Part shown: one piece after another, positions 1 through 13,520 of the stretch
Layout of the letters: each line of letters opens with the position of its first letter
Numbering within the stretch: position 1 is the first letter of the stretch
Assembly (NCBI RefSeq): GCF_025766255.1
Contig: NW_026516763.1
Location: 105,195 to 169,194 of the forward strand
DNA length: 64,000 bases
Direction: 5' to 3'
From: Zychaea mexicana
Lineage: Eukaryota > Mucoromycota > Mucoromycetes > Mucorales > Lichtheimiaceae
Made by a program: the position numbers and the translations under genes
The notes under the pieces: model-generated
Seen by the model: only the letters and a program-made list of their open reading frames with translations
Databases searched by the model: none
What the model was told of the DNA's origin: nothing

Positions 1-233
1 TGATTGTCGTCATTGGTGAGAAACGTATTGCGTTGCTGTCAAGTCAAGATCTGTTATTGTGAACAAGTTGCAGGCACCACCGGGTTACACCAGTGTAGGC
101 ATTTGGGACAGTGCTGTTTTTTGCCATGTTGAGATTGAGAGCAAGGGCGTTTATTCTGTTTTCTTCTTTAAACCTAAACTGCCTTTTTCATTCTACTCCC
201 AAAAACTCAGTATTTATCTTTTTAAAATCTTCA

Positions 234-3200
234 ATGGACACACCTTTCATTAGTAGTCTCAATCAAGCACAGCTTGAAGCTGCCACTTGCAGAAGCAAAG
301 CTGTTCAGATTTTGGCTGGACCTGGATCTGGAAAAACTCGAGGTAACAATTGTGTCATCGCACTCATTCATACACACGGTTCCTGCACAAATTTATTTAC
401 GCGTTTTTTCTTAAAAAAAAAGTGTTAACGTCGCGCGTGGCATGGCTCGTTCTGGCTGAAAACGTCAAACCACAGCACATTGCTGTTGTCACTTTCACCA
501 ACAAGGCTGCTCGAGAAATGCGAGAACGTCTTGAGAAGCCAAAATTGTTGGGCCCAGCGACAAGCAGAAAGTTATTTATGGGCACGTTTCACTCACTTTG
601 CGCTCGGCTACTTCGACAATACTATGCGCACGTCAACTTGAAGCCAAACTTTACCATTGCTGATGTAGATGTTAGGTAAGATAAGAATATATTCTATATG
701 TGTAACATGGTATGTTGAATGGTTAATTGAAGTTGTATATTTTTTGTTCGTATAGCAAATCGGTTATCAAGAAGCTCGTGAAGGAGTTAGGTAATCAGTT
801 GTCAACCTATGCTCGCACACAGATGAAACCTGGTACGTTAATTGATCTATTAAAGTCTAGTAACAGATAAGGAGAAAAGTTTGTATGCAAGGGAGGCTTT
901 GCATGACGCTGAAAAGATGTAGTGCTACCGTATTGAATGTTAGCATGGAACGTATGTTCTAACACCTTTCTTTCAATATTCGATAGATGCATTTTGGACC
1001 GCGATATCGGCAGCACGTAATGAGGGCATGAATGTTGATGATTTCATTGCCAAGTATCGAAACGAGTACACTAAGAAAGACATATGCATCGTTTTCAGGT
1101 AGATGTTAATATCCTCTAATTCAAAATGCTATGGCAACTTGACGGACTCTGTAATCTTGCTAACTATCGATTTTCTCGTTTGTTTAAAGAGCTTATGAAG
1201 ATCGTATGCACGCAGACAATTACATTGTAAGTTTGAAAGCAGAAAAAGCAGCAATGAACGGTAGCTAACAAGGACGTATGTTGTGGTACCATAGGACTTT
1301 GACAACTTGCTCTTGTATACTCGAGTACTGCTTCAAAAGTACCCAAGCGCCGCAAATTTCGTCAGACATGTTCTTGTGGATGAGGTATTCAATAATATCT
1401 TTTTCTCTCACAGAACCTAGAAAAGTCGTAAGAGAGTAATGAGAAAATACATGTTATATGATGTATAGTTTCAAGATACGAATTCTGTACAATACGACAT
1501 TGTCAAAGGTTTGACACAAGGTGGTAAATCGCTCACTATTGTTGGAGGTAAGAAGGATGTTTTTTCTTTGCTTATCGAATTTTGATCCATATTGAGCTTT
1601 TTATTCTCTTACAAAATAGATCCTGACCAAAGCATTTTCGGTTGGAGAAATGCAGACCGCGAAAGCTTCATAAAAATGCAAAACGAGTATCCAAACACAA
1701 CAGTCTGCAACCTCGAGAAGAATTACAGAAGCACCAAGAAAATTCTCACCGCTGCTCTTCATGTCGTGAACAAGGGTAAACAAAATCTATTAGTGCTACT
1801 TGTGTTCAAGTTATTATGCATAACATGTCCATTTCTAATTTCTTTGATGATAGATCGTGACCGTATCCAGAAATCGCTGTTTACAGAGAATGCCGAAGGT
1901 GTGCCAATGTCGTTGTTGCAAATGTCGAGTGATACGATGGAATGCCAGTCTGTTGCTGAAGAAATCAAACGACTTGTTGAATACTCGGGTGGATTGATCA
2001 AATACAAGGATATTGCCATTTTGACTCGCATGTCGTACTTATCCAACGGTTTTGAACAAGCCCTTAATGTCCTCGGTATTCCTTACGTTGTTGTAAGTTT
2101 GCTGTCAAAATGTATTTGTGGCGTTTTCTCCCTAGATCGCTAAGCAACTGTCTTTTGGTTTTCTCTAGATCGGCGGTGTGAAATTCTTTGAACGTGTCGA
2201 AGTTAAAGACGTACTTGCCTATCTGCGCTTCTTTTACAACCGCAACGATACTGAAGCATTCGAGCGAGTCATCAACAAACCAAAACGTGGTGTGGGTGAA
2301 GTCACAATGAACAAGATTGAGAACATGAGTCGTAGCAAGAACACAGATATCATCCACGTCCTTCGTGATATTTGCTCTGGCGAAGTTAAGGGTGTCACAA
2401 TTCCAGGCAAAACCAAACTAAACTTGCGAGATTTCGTTGACTTATATGATAGTGCTCAAGCAATGATCAGCAACAAGGTAAGAAAGAAAGAAAGAAAGGA
2501 GAAAGAAATTTGGTTGTAAACTTGGATGGGCTTTTTAATTCGATATTGAATTTTTACTTTCGCTTTTTTATAGGATTACATCTACAAAATTTTGGAACAT
2601 ATCATTAGCGAGATCCATTACAAGGAGTATCTGAAAAAGGAGTTCCAGGATAAAGATGGTGATTCACGTTGGGATAACGTTGGTGAATTGATTACTTATG
2701 CCAAGAGGTTTGATCCACCGCCCAACAACTCGGTGCAGCTTTCGGCTGCTGCTGTCTTGGCTGGTGCGGAACCGCGCAGCAAAGAGGAAGTCAGTCAAGC
2801 TTACAAGTAAAGTAGTTTTCTTTTTTTCAAATGATGGCGAGGAGTGTAGCAAAAGGTTCAATTCTACGGACAGAAAAAGTAACAGTAGCTTATATGTACC
2901 TAAAATCTTCATAGCCAAGAATTTGAGTTACCCGAGTACACAGACTTCCCTGAAGAACGTCACGATCCCAATGACAGGTATGAAAAAAGAGAAAGAGTTC
3001 TGTAGAATTTTGAAAATTCTTGATAAGAACTATATGTATGCGTCTATCGAATAGTGTCAAATCTGGAGATCGTATTGTCCAGTTCCTCGAAGTGACGACC
3101 TTGAGCTCGAACACCAAAGAAGAAGAGGAAGTCGAACAATTGGGCGTGAGTTTTCTGATCTTTTATCTTGCTTTGACAGAAGGGTAGTTTTATTGTACGC

Positions 3201-4297
3201 GACTAGATTCAACTGATTATCTATGCTTATGATTTACTATTCATGGTTATGTAGAAGGTGACAATCTCAACAATGCACAGTGCAAAAGGTCTTGAATGGC
3301 CCTGCGTATTCTCTGTTGCCAGCGAGTCCGGTATCGTTCCGCATGGCAAGGCTGATACTATAGAAGAATCGTACGCTTTACTTTCTCTGTGTTGTCATGT
3401 ATCATATCTTTATCTGTGCTTTGCGTTACTAATACTGCAATCCTCAAAATATATATAGTCGACTGCTGTATGTGGCAATGACTCGCGCCAAATGTAAGTG
3501 TTCAATTGACGTTCATCCTTCGTTGTTGCCGTAGTTGCTTATGTACAAATTCCAGTATGTATTTTTCGATCTAATACAAATTGTCGATATGGTTACTATG
3601 TTTTATATAGGCTTCTTATACTGCACATTTGCTCAGACGCGTATGGTTTGGGGTAACGCTCAATATGGTAGCTTGTCTGAATTTTTATCAGACATGCCCC
3701 AAACAGCATACACTCGACGCACTCCCAAATTGGACTCAGAGGCACGAGCTTGGGTAGCAGATGTATTGCGTTTACCGTATCGAGAGAACTGCACATTGCA
3801 ACACGCCGGTGATGGCATTTGGATGGATGAAGAACGACAATGGTCCAAGTAAGTTTTTGGATTTCTTTACTTTTAACTGCTCTCGTATCTCTGGATACGC
3901 TAATGCTGTTCATTTTAATGTACTTCGAAATCTTAGATGTGACAGCGATAAAGCCGAATCCGGCTATGCATCTAATCGACGAAATTATTCTCCTTACTCT
4001 CGTAACGGGTTTAACTCTGCATCATATTCTTCGCGCGGTGGTCGATCTGGTGCCTTTGGGTTGAAGGGCAATCGCTCAGGTGCTACAACAACAATGACAG
4101 CTACACCACGACCCAAAGCAACTGCCCAATCCGTCCAATCTAAACCGTATGCATCGTTTGGATCCGCTGCTTTTGTCAAAGAAGACGTGATATCTGATTA
4201 TAAGAAAACAACGAACGTCAGCGATAACAAGTCAGAAGCAAGTTTCAAGCGTAAGCGAGAATACGGTGTTGGAACTGCCCATTTGCGCAAGAATTAG
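234..4297 (+). CDS. SRS2: Srs2/UvrD-type superfamily 1A DNA helicase, about 17 exons
   Basis: A 3'-5' ATP-dependent DNA helicase of the UvrD/Srs2 family; Srs2 strips Rad51 filaments and limits recombination in the nucleus (family knowledge). The motifs run in order across exons: Walker A GPGSGKT (exon 1), TFTNKAAREMRERL, TFHSLCARLLR, DEFQDTN split by the intron near 1385-1470, VGDPDQSIFGWRNAD, LEKNYRST, TISTMHSAKGLEWPCVF (3256-3371) and YVAMTRAK (3460-3494). I chose the ATG at 234 because it opens the frame into the Walker A motif. The first introns read as 343-422 and 676-755. I estimate about 870 residues, close to fungal Srs2. No F-box is seen before Walker A, which argues against Fbh1. 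The tail (3936-4297) is Ser/Arg/Gly-rich. Family assignment is firm; orthology to Srs2 is likely. Confidence 0.9.
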
Positions 4298-6627
4298 GTG
4301 ACATAGATATAAAACACTTCAATAAGTAATGACCCCGTGCTTTTCCATATTTGTTCTCTCTCTCATGATACCAACTTCACTTCCCACTTCCCTCCCTCCC
4401 CCTCGTATGTATTTGCTCAAAAGCATTAGTAGCAGATCAAATGCTACATTTCATATCATCATGCTTTGTATTCATATGTTATCTGCTTTTAAGCAACGAT
4501 CATATCACGTTACGAAGTAAAGAAGAGACCTTTAGTAACTAATGTCTGTTTTTAGTGTCGATGTTGCTGCATGTTGTATCTGGGGACTTGTCATTGCCAG
4601 TAATTTTTATCACAGCCCCGAACAAAACTGCTAAGCATTGATTTTTCCTATTGAAGAACAGATATAAGCGTCGACAAGATATTCTAAGTATATTTGATAT
4701 CAAATGCAGATACATACAATTAGTCAACTCGAAGCATTAGAATGCTAGATTAAAGATACACACGAGTCCTTTGCTAAGGTAATAAATGTAGTTAACTTTT
4801 AAATTGCTAAACAAAGCAAAGTTTGCCTTTCGGTTTCCCTTCTTATGTACTGAACTTTGTATAATCCGCGCTGCAGTAACAAACACAATGTGTAAATAAA
4901 GGCTTCGCTGCTGCGTACAACCTTTCACAGACGTGGCAATCAAAACAACATCTATCCCCTTGTTCAACTTTTTGTAAGCGATTTATTCTTCCTTACACCC
5001 TAACCTCGGTCTAGTCTACAGGCATTTAGCTAAAACGTATAATAAAAGGAAACAAAGATCTAGAAGGTATATGTATACATGCTGTGCTTCGAAAATGAGG
5101 GTCTCAGTAGTTGCTTTTGCTGTGATATTAGCTCAGACTTACCCTACAGCATAAAGGCGTTTTCTCTAAAGTAGTGGAAGCAAGGGGAAAATCTCCTTAC
5201 CAAACATCTTAATCCGGCTTGACTTTTTCCTTTTCTAGAAGGGGTCTTTCAGTTTAAATCATCGCATCCTACTATGCTTCTTCTCAATCACCGCACCGCA
5301 AGAAAGCGACAAGAATGCTATAAGCGTATCATCATTAGCCTTCCAATGAATATTAACTTTGAGCTATTGTTAGCAAGGTCAAAAGTTTTGACTCTACTAC
5401 TTAGTAGACGGTAGCTATAAAATTTCGATAAATTGGGTTGCAAAAAGCGAGGGATTGCAAAAATCGAAAGCGTTATACTAGAAATAGATGCACCGATGAG
5501 ATTTCAGACCAAAGGTCCAATTATGGTTGTGTCGAGATCAATCGACACTGTGGCTATTATCCTCTCTGTTTTACATGCAATCTTTCTTCTCTGCACCTTA
5601 TCTGAATTAGCATTGATAGATTTAACATAGCAGACATATTAACTTTACATACCTCTGTCATTGCTTGTACGCATTGGTTGGATGAGCATTAATCATGCCA
5701 GGGAGACCTGTTTATGATCACTCTTCGCATGAACAGCGTTTTCATTGGCCAAATAGCATATTTCCGTTGCCCCACGAAAAAGCACCCTCTCACATTATCA
5801 TGAGGCGTAAGGACGAGTGTGAAGAGGGTTGTAAAAGCAGGGCACGTTGAGAAAATCATTTTTCTCGCGTAGTCGTGCCGGGTTATTAAGTACGAACATG
5901 TAGTCATTGTCTAAAAGAAAGCACATATTACTGACGTGAGTCAGCAGGAAGCAAAGGTAGTCTAGGAACGAGGAGCTCAGGAAGAGCGCAACACAGATCT
6001 TTCTTCTTTGGATAGTGACAAGTGATGCGTGTGTCAAACCTCGAACGTTCCAACAGCTTTCCCTTGAAACGAAAACTCCGTAGAGTGAAAGCGCATTGTT
6101 ACGCAACGATTTGGCCAATTTACTTGGTACTCAAAGTGCACAAAGGAATGGCGGGTGAACAAGGTGATCAATGGAGCAACGAGTTACGCGCAAAAGGGTC
6201 AAAAGATGTACAGTAGGAAGTCATCGTTTATGGTGTTATTCTTCTGATCGTCCCAATGGATCTTGAAAGCTGCTAAAAAAAACGTAGAACCCGCACAAAA
6301 ACAAACGAACCGATTAACTTTATCAGCAGCAATGAAAATCAATGAAGGGTGAGTCAGTTTCACTAGCGGCAGCGTATACTTACCATGAGCGGACAGCTTA
6401 TCTGCGGCAGCACATACATACTTGGATAGAGTATGAATTCGGAATGGATGGAGGGAGGTTACACGGCGTAGTTCAGAGAACTGTTGGCGGATGGCGAAAA
6501 TTATAAAGCAACAGTAGACAAGCACGCTTCACAGTAAAAGATAACGATCTTTTTTTATATACTGCAGCGTTGGAGTCAAGTGTGTGTTGTATTCATTCCC
6601 GCACACAGCACATGCAATCAAAAGATA
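4298..6627. other. Gene-poor stretch, no recognised gene
   Basis: Downstream of the helicase. Only short AT-rich open frames occur on both strands, and none shows a recognisable motif or a convincing splice-linked continuation. I see no tRNA or long repeat here. Confidence 0.4.
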
Positions 6628-7085
6628 CTAATCAAATGGAATAGTCTGTGGACTACGCTCTATACTCATGCTGTTTACCTTGTTGGGTGAAGAATAGAAA
6701 CTGGCTGCTGGGAGGATCGTGTTCTCAATGTTTACTAATGCTGGATCAGGAACAACTGATGCCGTAGAATCTGTTAAGTTGTTTACCTTGTCAATCACTC
6801 CTGTATTGCCATTTGATTGCTCACAGAAAAGCATTTCTTCCGTGAATCTACATGCTCATTCACATTCTTGTCTTTGTTTTCGCTTGACACGGTGCCGTGC
6901 ACGGACCCCCTCACAACCAAGCGGCGACAGCATCGGAGGTACAGCAGCCCATGGTGAGAGACACGTACCACTACCGCCGAAGCACGCTTGTCTACTTGAC
7001 CATCAGGTACCACTCCTCCTTTCATTTCCTTTGGTGCTGTATCTTTTGTTATGCCATAGTAGGCAACCCACAAGTTGATACGCAA
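6628..7085 (-). pseudogene. Coding-like decayed reading frame, unidentified
   Basis: On the minus strand two overlapping frames (7085-6795 and 6834-6628) have protein-like composition and can be joined by one frameshift near 6830. The upstream frame has DTAPKEMKGGVVPDGQVDKR and the downstream frame ends in SMSIERSPQTIPFD before a stop. I recognise no family. A plus-strand frame over 7080-7424, ending SGACDANGICWDN, is an alternative. The call is weak and rests on composition only. Confidence 0.2.
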
Positions 7086-8568
7086 CCCGTTATCTGGGCC
7101 AATGAGAATTCACGGGGATTTGAAGTCCCGAACGAGAAAAATGTCTATATAAAGCGAGCAATTTCGCCTTTCTTTTTTCTCTTCTCTTCAGTTCGTTTTG
7201 GTACAGCTTTGGTCTGTAGTACAGATGCACTGTTTGGTGCCATGATCAGGTCATTGCTTGTGCTGGGCTATTGTCATAATTCTTTTGATGATCGGCAGAT
7301 TCAGTGGTCCGCCCTGAAAGAAAATTTGCAATATATACCAGTGGGAATGTGGTCATATACTCCGGCAGCCGATCGTGAACCTTCGGGTGCATGTGATGCC
7401 AACGGTATATGTTGGGATAATTGAAACGAACTTTTTTATTATTATTTATTACACACAAATAAGAAAATGATAAACAAAATAAAAATATATTTTTCTTTTT
7501 CGCACTTTCCGCATAAACGTTTTACCGCTTTTGCCTCGCCTTTTTTTTATGTGCACGACAAGTTCCTTTTTCTTTTTTCGCGAACAAAAAGCTAATTACT
7601 CCCCCCTCCATCCATTCACAGCTCCGTGCTAAACAAAGCGGGGAACAGTGACAGTGGCTCTGTATCGTAGCCGAAAGTAACACGATCACAATGCTTTGGC
7701 ACTCTTTTTCACTTTCTGTGTTCGCCTAAATTGCCAAAGCAATTGTCAAGAAAAAAATTGTTATCGAGGATATGGTCGGTTATTTTATAAGAGGCAACGC
7801 CAGAGCATACGCCAGCAGACCTGTATAATTGTCAGATCTGTAAAAAATTGGAATGTTTTTTTTTCAGCTGTTCGTCTCTCTCACTCTTCCTGCACGTAGC
7901 TTATCACAACACAATTTTCTTATCATTTTGGGTTTCACCTGGATCGAAAAGCTTGCACTGATCTTTCCGATGTGCCTGCTTTTAAAGCGTGATTCTTGTA
8001 ACAGCTCTTTCCCTCCCCTTACACCTTCACTTCTCTCTTCCTTTTCTTATTTAACTTTACTTCGTTACATATTTTCAAGGTATGCGTTACCTATTTGAAA
8101 GTGATGATCGCTCACCAAAGATATCAGGGGGACCTGTTGAAGATATGATATATTTGCTCTACCAAAACATGCACGCACCCACACACACAGGGATGCTGTG
8201 TTTTCCAGGCCAAGCGATTCGTTACTTATATATGACTTTTGCGGCTCGCAAACAATAAACCCGAGTATTGATTGAAGCCTTTTCTTTCGTATCGAGAAGT
8301 CGATGGTTTTAGAAAGAGCCTGTTCTAATGTGTATCTGCGTATCGCTATGATAGCATAGATTTAAATGAAGTTACTGGTGGTTACAATAGATCAATCTTC
8401 AGGGTCCCCCTTTTCCAAATAAAATTCAGGTGAGCTACCTGGTTCGACTTGCTTTTCCTTTGTCGGACATATTATTTCACGAGTCCGGATTATGTTATAC
8501 AGGCTTTGTTCGATTAAAAGCCTCGTGCCAAATTTCTTTTCGCGCGTCCCCTTTCACATACACGTAAT
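7086..8568. other. No recognised gene
   Basis: Apart from the plus-strand open frame ending at 7424, the stretch is AT- and pyrimidine-rich, for example 7440-7570 and 7990-8080. It holds short frames without motifs. Part of it could be the promoter of the F-box locus that follows. Confidence 0.35.
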
Positions 8569-10633
8569 ATGACTGATTTGATCTCGATTTTGCCTCCCGA
8601 ATCATTCAGTACATCTTCTCGTTTATCGGACAGCGGGCTGTGTCGAATGTGTGAAAGTATGTCGCCGCTGGTTATACGCGATCCCCACTTACCAGACAGC
8701 CCTGTGGACACTGGTGGGAATCTCGCCTGATGCATGGAACAAAAGGAGCGACGCGATGCTTCAATGTTTGGGACAACAAGTCGAATCAGTATACATCAAA
8801 TCTCAAGCCACGTATAAAGTACTGGAACGACTTGCTTGGCGAAGATACAGCATTCGCTTCCTTGGTGAAGTAAAACGATACTCTTTTTTTTTGCGTTAAG
8901 AGGATCGCGTATTCGGTAGTACTTACTACTGCTTATGCGCAAAAGATATACTAAAGCTTTTTCTTTGTTTTCAATAAAAAAAAATAAGACATCAGCAACC
9001 ATGTGCATAGCAAACAATTACAACCTATTTTCGACAGTAGCACGTTACTGCCAGGATCCATCAGATATTTCTCGCATACGCTAACTGCTCTGACGATTTC
9101 ATTTCACACTTGCGATATCTCGCTGCCAATGCTACTGGACTTCTTGCCGTCATTAACGCATCTTTCAGTGATGTTTGATGGCCGCACTAACTTATCAGAC
9201 GCTACTCTTGAACAAGTTGATGGCAGAAGCAGACACAAAAGGCCACCGATACACAACATTATCTTCTTAAGACTGGACGGTGTTCTCAGTTTTAAATACC
9301 GGATCCGTCCCTTATTGCAGCGTTGCTCCCACATCAAGTACTTGATATTATCGCCTTACTCACGATTCAACAACGTATCTCCAACCAACATCTATACAGC
9401 TTATGAGCTGTGCCCTCTATTACGCTACATTATGTGGGAATGCAGCGAACCAGTCATAGCAGACAGATGGATTTCACTATCAAGAAGCACGAGTGCTTAT
9501 ATTAAGTAACTGAAAGGAAAGCATCGAATGATGGCGAGGAAGGCAGTATGGCTTATGAACTGCTATTCAACGGCAAGGGACACGAGAGGATCATGCCGAT
9601 AGTAGTAAAATCGCAGCCGATACTAGAACATTTACGTATAGTCGCCTGTGGTCTTTCTGATATTCATTGCTGGGATGTCTTGGCACGCAACCAATTCACA
9701 CAGCTGACAAGTTTGGGGTTGACGGACATCACTGGTATGTCAAGCGAAGATTGGTCCCAGATTTTGCTCATGCAGCAACAAAATGAGATCTTGGAAGTTG
9801 GAAATCGCGCTGGAATAACGCAGTATCTGAACAGCATTATCGCAACCATCGGTACGCTGCAACGGCTCCGTATACTTTCCTTGCGAAATTTCCTTCACAT
9901 GTTCAGCGAGAATCCTCTTTGCGATCTTACTCCGCTTCGACGTTTGCAACAGCTTGAAAAAATGCGTCTCACGAACATACCCATCGACAACCAAGGTCTA
10001 ATGCAGTTGTGCGAACCATCACAGCACCCACTAGTCAGGAGATTAAGCTTGAACCCGCACATCACCGTACAGTAATAGTGTCGACGACTTTCTCACAGAG
10101 GCAGGATGGATTGTGTGGGCACAACGACTTGAGGAAACCAAAATACTGAATCTGGAACTGACAGCCGTGAAAGGTGTTACTGGTGCTGTCCTTGAGCATT
10201 TTGAACAAGTCGAAAGCTCGGTGCTATTGCGTGTTTCACGGATCTATAGTCTCACCAATGCAGGCATCAATGCTTTTCGTATCATTGAAGGATCTAGTAA
10301 AAAGATTGAAGTCGTGGGGTGTTCAGGATTATCTCGGACAGATGATCTTCGTATGCCATACAACATATTTTTAATAATTGAGTACCATTGCGGTGATATT
10401 TGCAGTCTGGCTTGTACTTTTATTTATAATGAGCTGATAAACAATATTGGCAGCATGTTTAATTAATCAGTTTTCCAGGTTGGATTGTTGTGATATCTGT
10501 ATAGTCAAGCATCGATTTGAAATGTTTACATATACACTTACTAGATCCAGGATTGATGGAAAGGCAGCACGATGTGGATCTGGTCGGCAGCGAGTCTGGT
10601 GCCCTTTCAAACCTGAGCGAAAGCACAGACTAA
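8569..10633 (+). pseudogene. F-box / leucine-rich-repeat protein, multiply frameshifted
   Basis: The intact relative would be an SCF ubiquitin-ligase substrate receptor. The N-terminus reads LISILPPE, then after a one-base shift IIQYIFSFIGQRAVSNV, then after another shift KVCRRWLYAIPTYQTALW: an F-box in three frames (8569-8700). LRR-like segments follow: LTALTISFHTCDISLPMLLDF (9003-9509), LRILSLRNFLHM and LVRRLSLNPHIT (9548-10075), then EETKILNLELTAVKGVTG (10113 on). Frame changes fall near 8590, 8652, 9505 and 10070. A final exon after an intron of about 10350-10546 would end ESTD at 10633. F-box/LRR genes are abundant in Mucorales (established). Decay is the simplest reading; clustered single-base assembly errors are the alternative. 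Confidence 0.7.
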
Positions 10634-11698
10634 TTTTTTTTGGTTACCCTATGCTTTCCTTATATATCAGAAATGCTTGTGTACCTCTTTTCGTCACAAA
10701 AGGGATCACCTCGCACTCTATATGATATAGTCTCTGTGACAGAAGAGAGAAAAAAAAATGAAGTGAGAATATTCTTTCTTCCGTTGTTGAATAGAAAGAC
10801 CATCGTCGCCTCCTCCCCTCTCCCTTTATGACCAAAAAAAAGCAGTCTGTATGCTGTATGTATGCGCATACGCGCGTTCCTGTTCATGTCGGGCAGTGGA
10901 TTTTTAATGCCCGGTATTTGGATTTCATTGGCCAACGTGCTGCTGCAACTATACTCGAACCGCTTTGAGAGTTATACTACGCAGAGGACTTATTGGAGTC
11001 AAGTTTACTGACAAAGGTCAATATTTATGGTAAGCGGGAACATTATCATCTTCCACATGCTAGGATATATACGGGATCAAGAACATCTTGAAATATAGCG
11101 ATTCCCGGAAAGTGTTCCTCATATTTTCTGGGCAAATTCTAACTACAGTACTTTGTCTGTTTAAACTCTATATGTAACAAACTCATGAGCAGTTGTTCAG
11201 TAAATGAACCCAGTGTCTTAAGCTTGATGCTTACCAAACGAACAACAATACGATAGCAAGCTCAAAACGCCAGAGAAAAGGCAAGCCTGATACAAGACGC
11301 TGGAGTGCTACTGTGTGCTGTCAACCAAGATATAAACATCACCCTAGTAAGCTTCCTGGATCCCAACTCCGCTCAATGGATTGGATAGCATTGTAATACC
11401 CTGCAGATGCGGTAACGAATAAACAACAGCATTCAGGATGTCTAGATTATATAACTAAAGTCATCCTGGCAATAGCAACATAGAGAGCAAAAGCTAGTTC
11501 AGTCTTCCTTACTCTCAAAGAAAGAAAAAAAGAGATGCAAACGAATTATTGAAAAGTAATATGCAAAAGGCAACCATGACTGAATCAACCCACACTTGTG
11601 ACAAGCATTTACTGTAACCAGCTGGGCACTTTTGCTTCTTTCTACTGTTGTGCTCTTTGATGACCTTTATTTTCATTCTTTCAAAAACGTAAAAAACC
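10634..11698. other. No recognised gene
   Basis: AT-rich sequence with only short open frames on both strands and no motif or repeat that I can support. The last part, just before the ATG at 11699, may be the promoter of the next, broken frame. Confidence 0.35.
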
Positions 11699-12509
11699 AT
11701 GAACAACGATCAACTTGCCTCAGGCACAAATCCCTCTGCCTCTAATAAGCTAGGAGTAGTAGAGTCATCAGTGGAGTGCATTTATGTTATTTCTTTGCGA
11801 CTGTATCGCGTAAATCCGCCCTTATTCACCCAGCATTGCATCTCAACTGGGGATGTCATAATTCTAGCGAGCTCTGTCAATGCAAGCAAGCAAAAACTAT
11901 AGCTGCTCTTGAACACAAGTACAAAAGAGCTTCAACAGCTCAGGCTTAATGAGCATGCGTTTAATAAACCTGTCAACCGCGACAGCTGCCCAGAAACCAC
12001 CACCGCCATCAGTGCTATCACTGCGTCTTACGCCGTTCGACAGCAGCAACAACAACACCAAAATCAGCAGCCTGCGGTTGATGAGCATGTATACAAAAAG
12101 CCATGGGTCACAAAGGGACCGGGATCACCGCCATTGGTCCGCCACTTCTTTATCACTTAGGCAACAACAACAACAAAAGCAACAACAGCCCCAGACGCAT
12201 GTGTTCAAGAAGCCGGTAGGTTGCGTAGTCACCATTGCATCTCCTGGCAGTGAGCAGCAAAAGAAACAGCTGCCAACAGTCGTGACACCTCCATTGTCGC
12301 TCATATCTCCAATGAAACAGCAGCAGCAACAGCAACCACCATCCACCCATCCACCACCGTCCCTGTCACCAGTGACGCCGCCACCGCCGCCGCAGCAATA
12401 TCCTTTGGCTCCAGCAGACATCGAGTATGTTGAATCGGGGGACATTTACATTTACATCGATTCTGAGGAAGTCAAAATAGAGGAGTCCCTGGAGAATGTG
12501 ACCATATAG
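11699..12509 (+). pseudogene. Gln/Pro-rich protein with a repeated H-V-[FY]-K-K-P motif, broken
   Basis: A frame opens with a good ATG at 11699 (MNNDQLASGTNPSASNKLG). It meets TAG at 11900-11902 and continues in the same frame with NTSTKELQQLRLNEHAFNKP and polyglutamine. It then shifts by one base near 12120-12165 into the frame that runs to 12509. The motif occurs three times: EHAFNKPV, EHVYKKPW and THVFKKPV, each next to a Gln run. The C-terminal part is Pro-rich and ends SEEVKIEESLENVTI. I do not recognise the family. Disruption by one stop and one shift suggests a pseudogene; unrecognised introns are the alternative. Confidence 0.4.
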
Positions 12510-13520
12510 ATTGAGTGGATTGGGCGCCAACCCTCCTGCAAAGGGTGGTTGCTCCCCCCCCCACCGCGTTCTGTTACGGTAAGATTATAGCATATGGGAC
12601 TATGATAATCACAATACGAACGACAAGGATTTTTGTAAACGATGAGACAATTAACTATCGAAACTAACCATTTCATAACATTTATCTGTTTTATGCCAGT
12701 TTCGTCCATATCTGCCACTTCACGTTTCTTCTACAGTACTATTTTTCCATCCGAACCATGATTGATATCATCTATGTATACTCCAGACTTGTTCTGACCG
12801 CCATCTTCCATGATACCTGACACTCTTTACCACCACTGTCGTGCGGCCCCAGCATACCCACACAAACCCACACAGCATCGACAACACAAACTCACAATGA
12901 AGTAGGCAGCAACATCGTTAGTAACAACCGCAGCACCAAAGTTATCTACAGAAATAACACCAACAACAACAAAACACATGATTTCGGTCACTCACATTGG
13001 TTGTACCATTATCACTAGTCTTTATCAACCGTTGGGACCAGCTTCTTGAAGTCAAAGACGAATATGCAAAGATTTACTTGTACTCAGCCATCATCATGTC
13101 ACTCCCTTATACACTGGACTGATATCTGCAATGGTTACCAAGATAACGACTCACCGGCAATTCTACGACCTACCAACTTGGTTTAAAACGATGCACGATC
13201 ATAAAAACTCAAGTTGCACTCATGCAACAACAATAATTACAACAGCAGTAACAAGAATAGCAGCAAAAACCAGCTTATATCAGCCAACTGCCTCTACCTT
13301 CTCTTCTATGATCTTTCAGAATTGACTCATTGATTCTCGGCACAACAAATATTGATGGTGATGATCGATCTGTGGTGCAACCCTTGACCATTGGAGAGTA
13401 CGACGAATATCATAGGTAGATTCAAGTAGCGGATTTGTGGTGTAATAAACACAGGCTGGAATTCGTAGACTTCTGCCATTGCTTGCGCGACAGTTTCAAT
13501 GATACATACACATAGCCTAG
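12510..13520 (+). pseudogene. Scattered coding-like remnants after the Gln-rich frame
   Basis: Short protein-like stretches appear in different frames: FINRWDQLLEVKDEYAKIYL near 13020-13080, TTNIDGDDRSVVQPLTIGEY near 13335-13410, and ADLWCNKHRLEFVDFCHCLR near 13427-13490. CAA/AAC-rich repeats lie at 12955-12975. They look like pieces of one decayed gene, possibly continuing the Gln-rich frame upstream. No family is recognised. Confidence 0.25.

Noticed and set aside
9503..9547. A 40-nt intron explaining the frame change in the F-box locus
   Set aside because: Shorter than other introns here, and the sequence inside reads as protein in the shifted frame, so an indel is simpler.
12125..12445. 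Minus-strand frame with poly-Cys/Gly
   Set aside because: Antisense shadow of the CAA/CCACCG repeats of the plus-strand Gln/Pro-rich frame.
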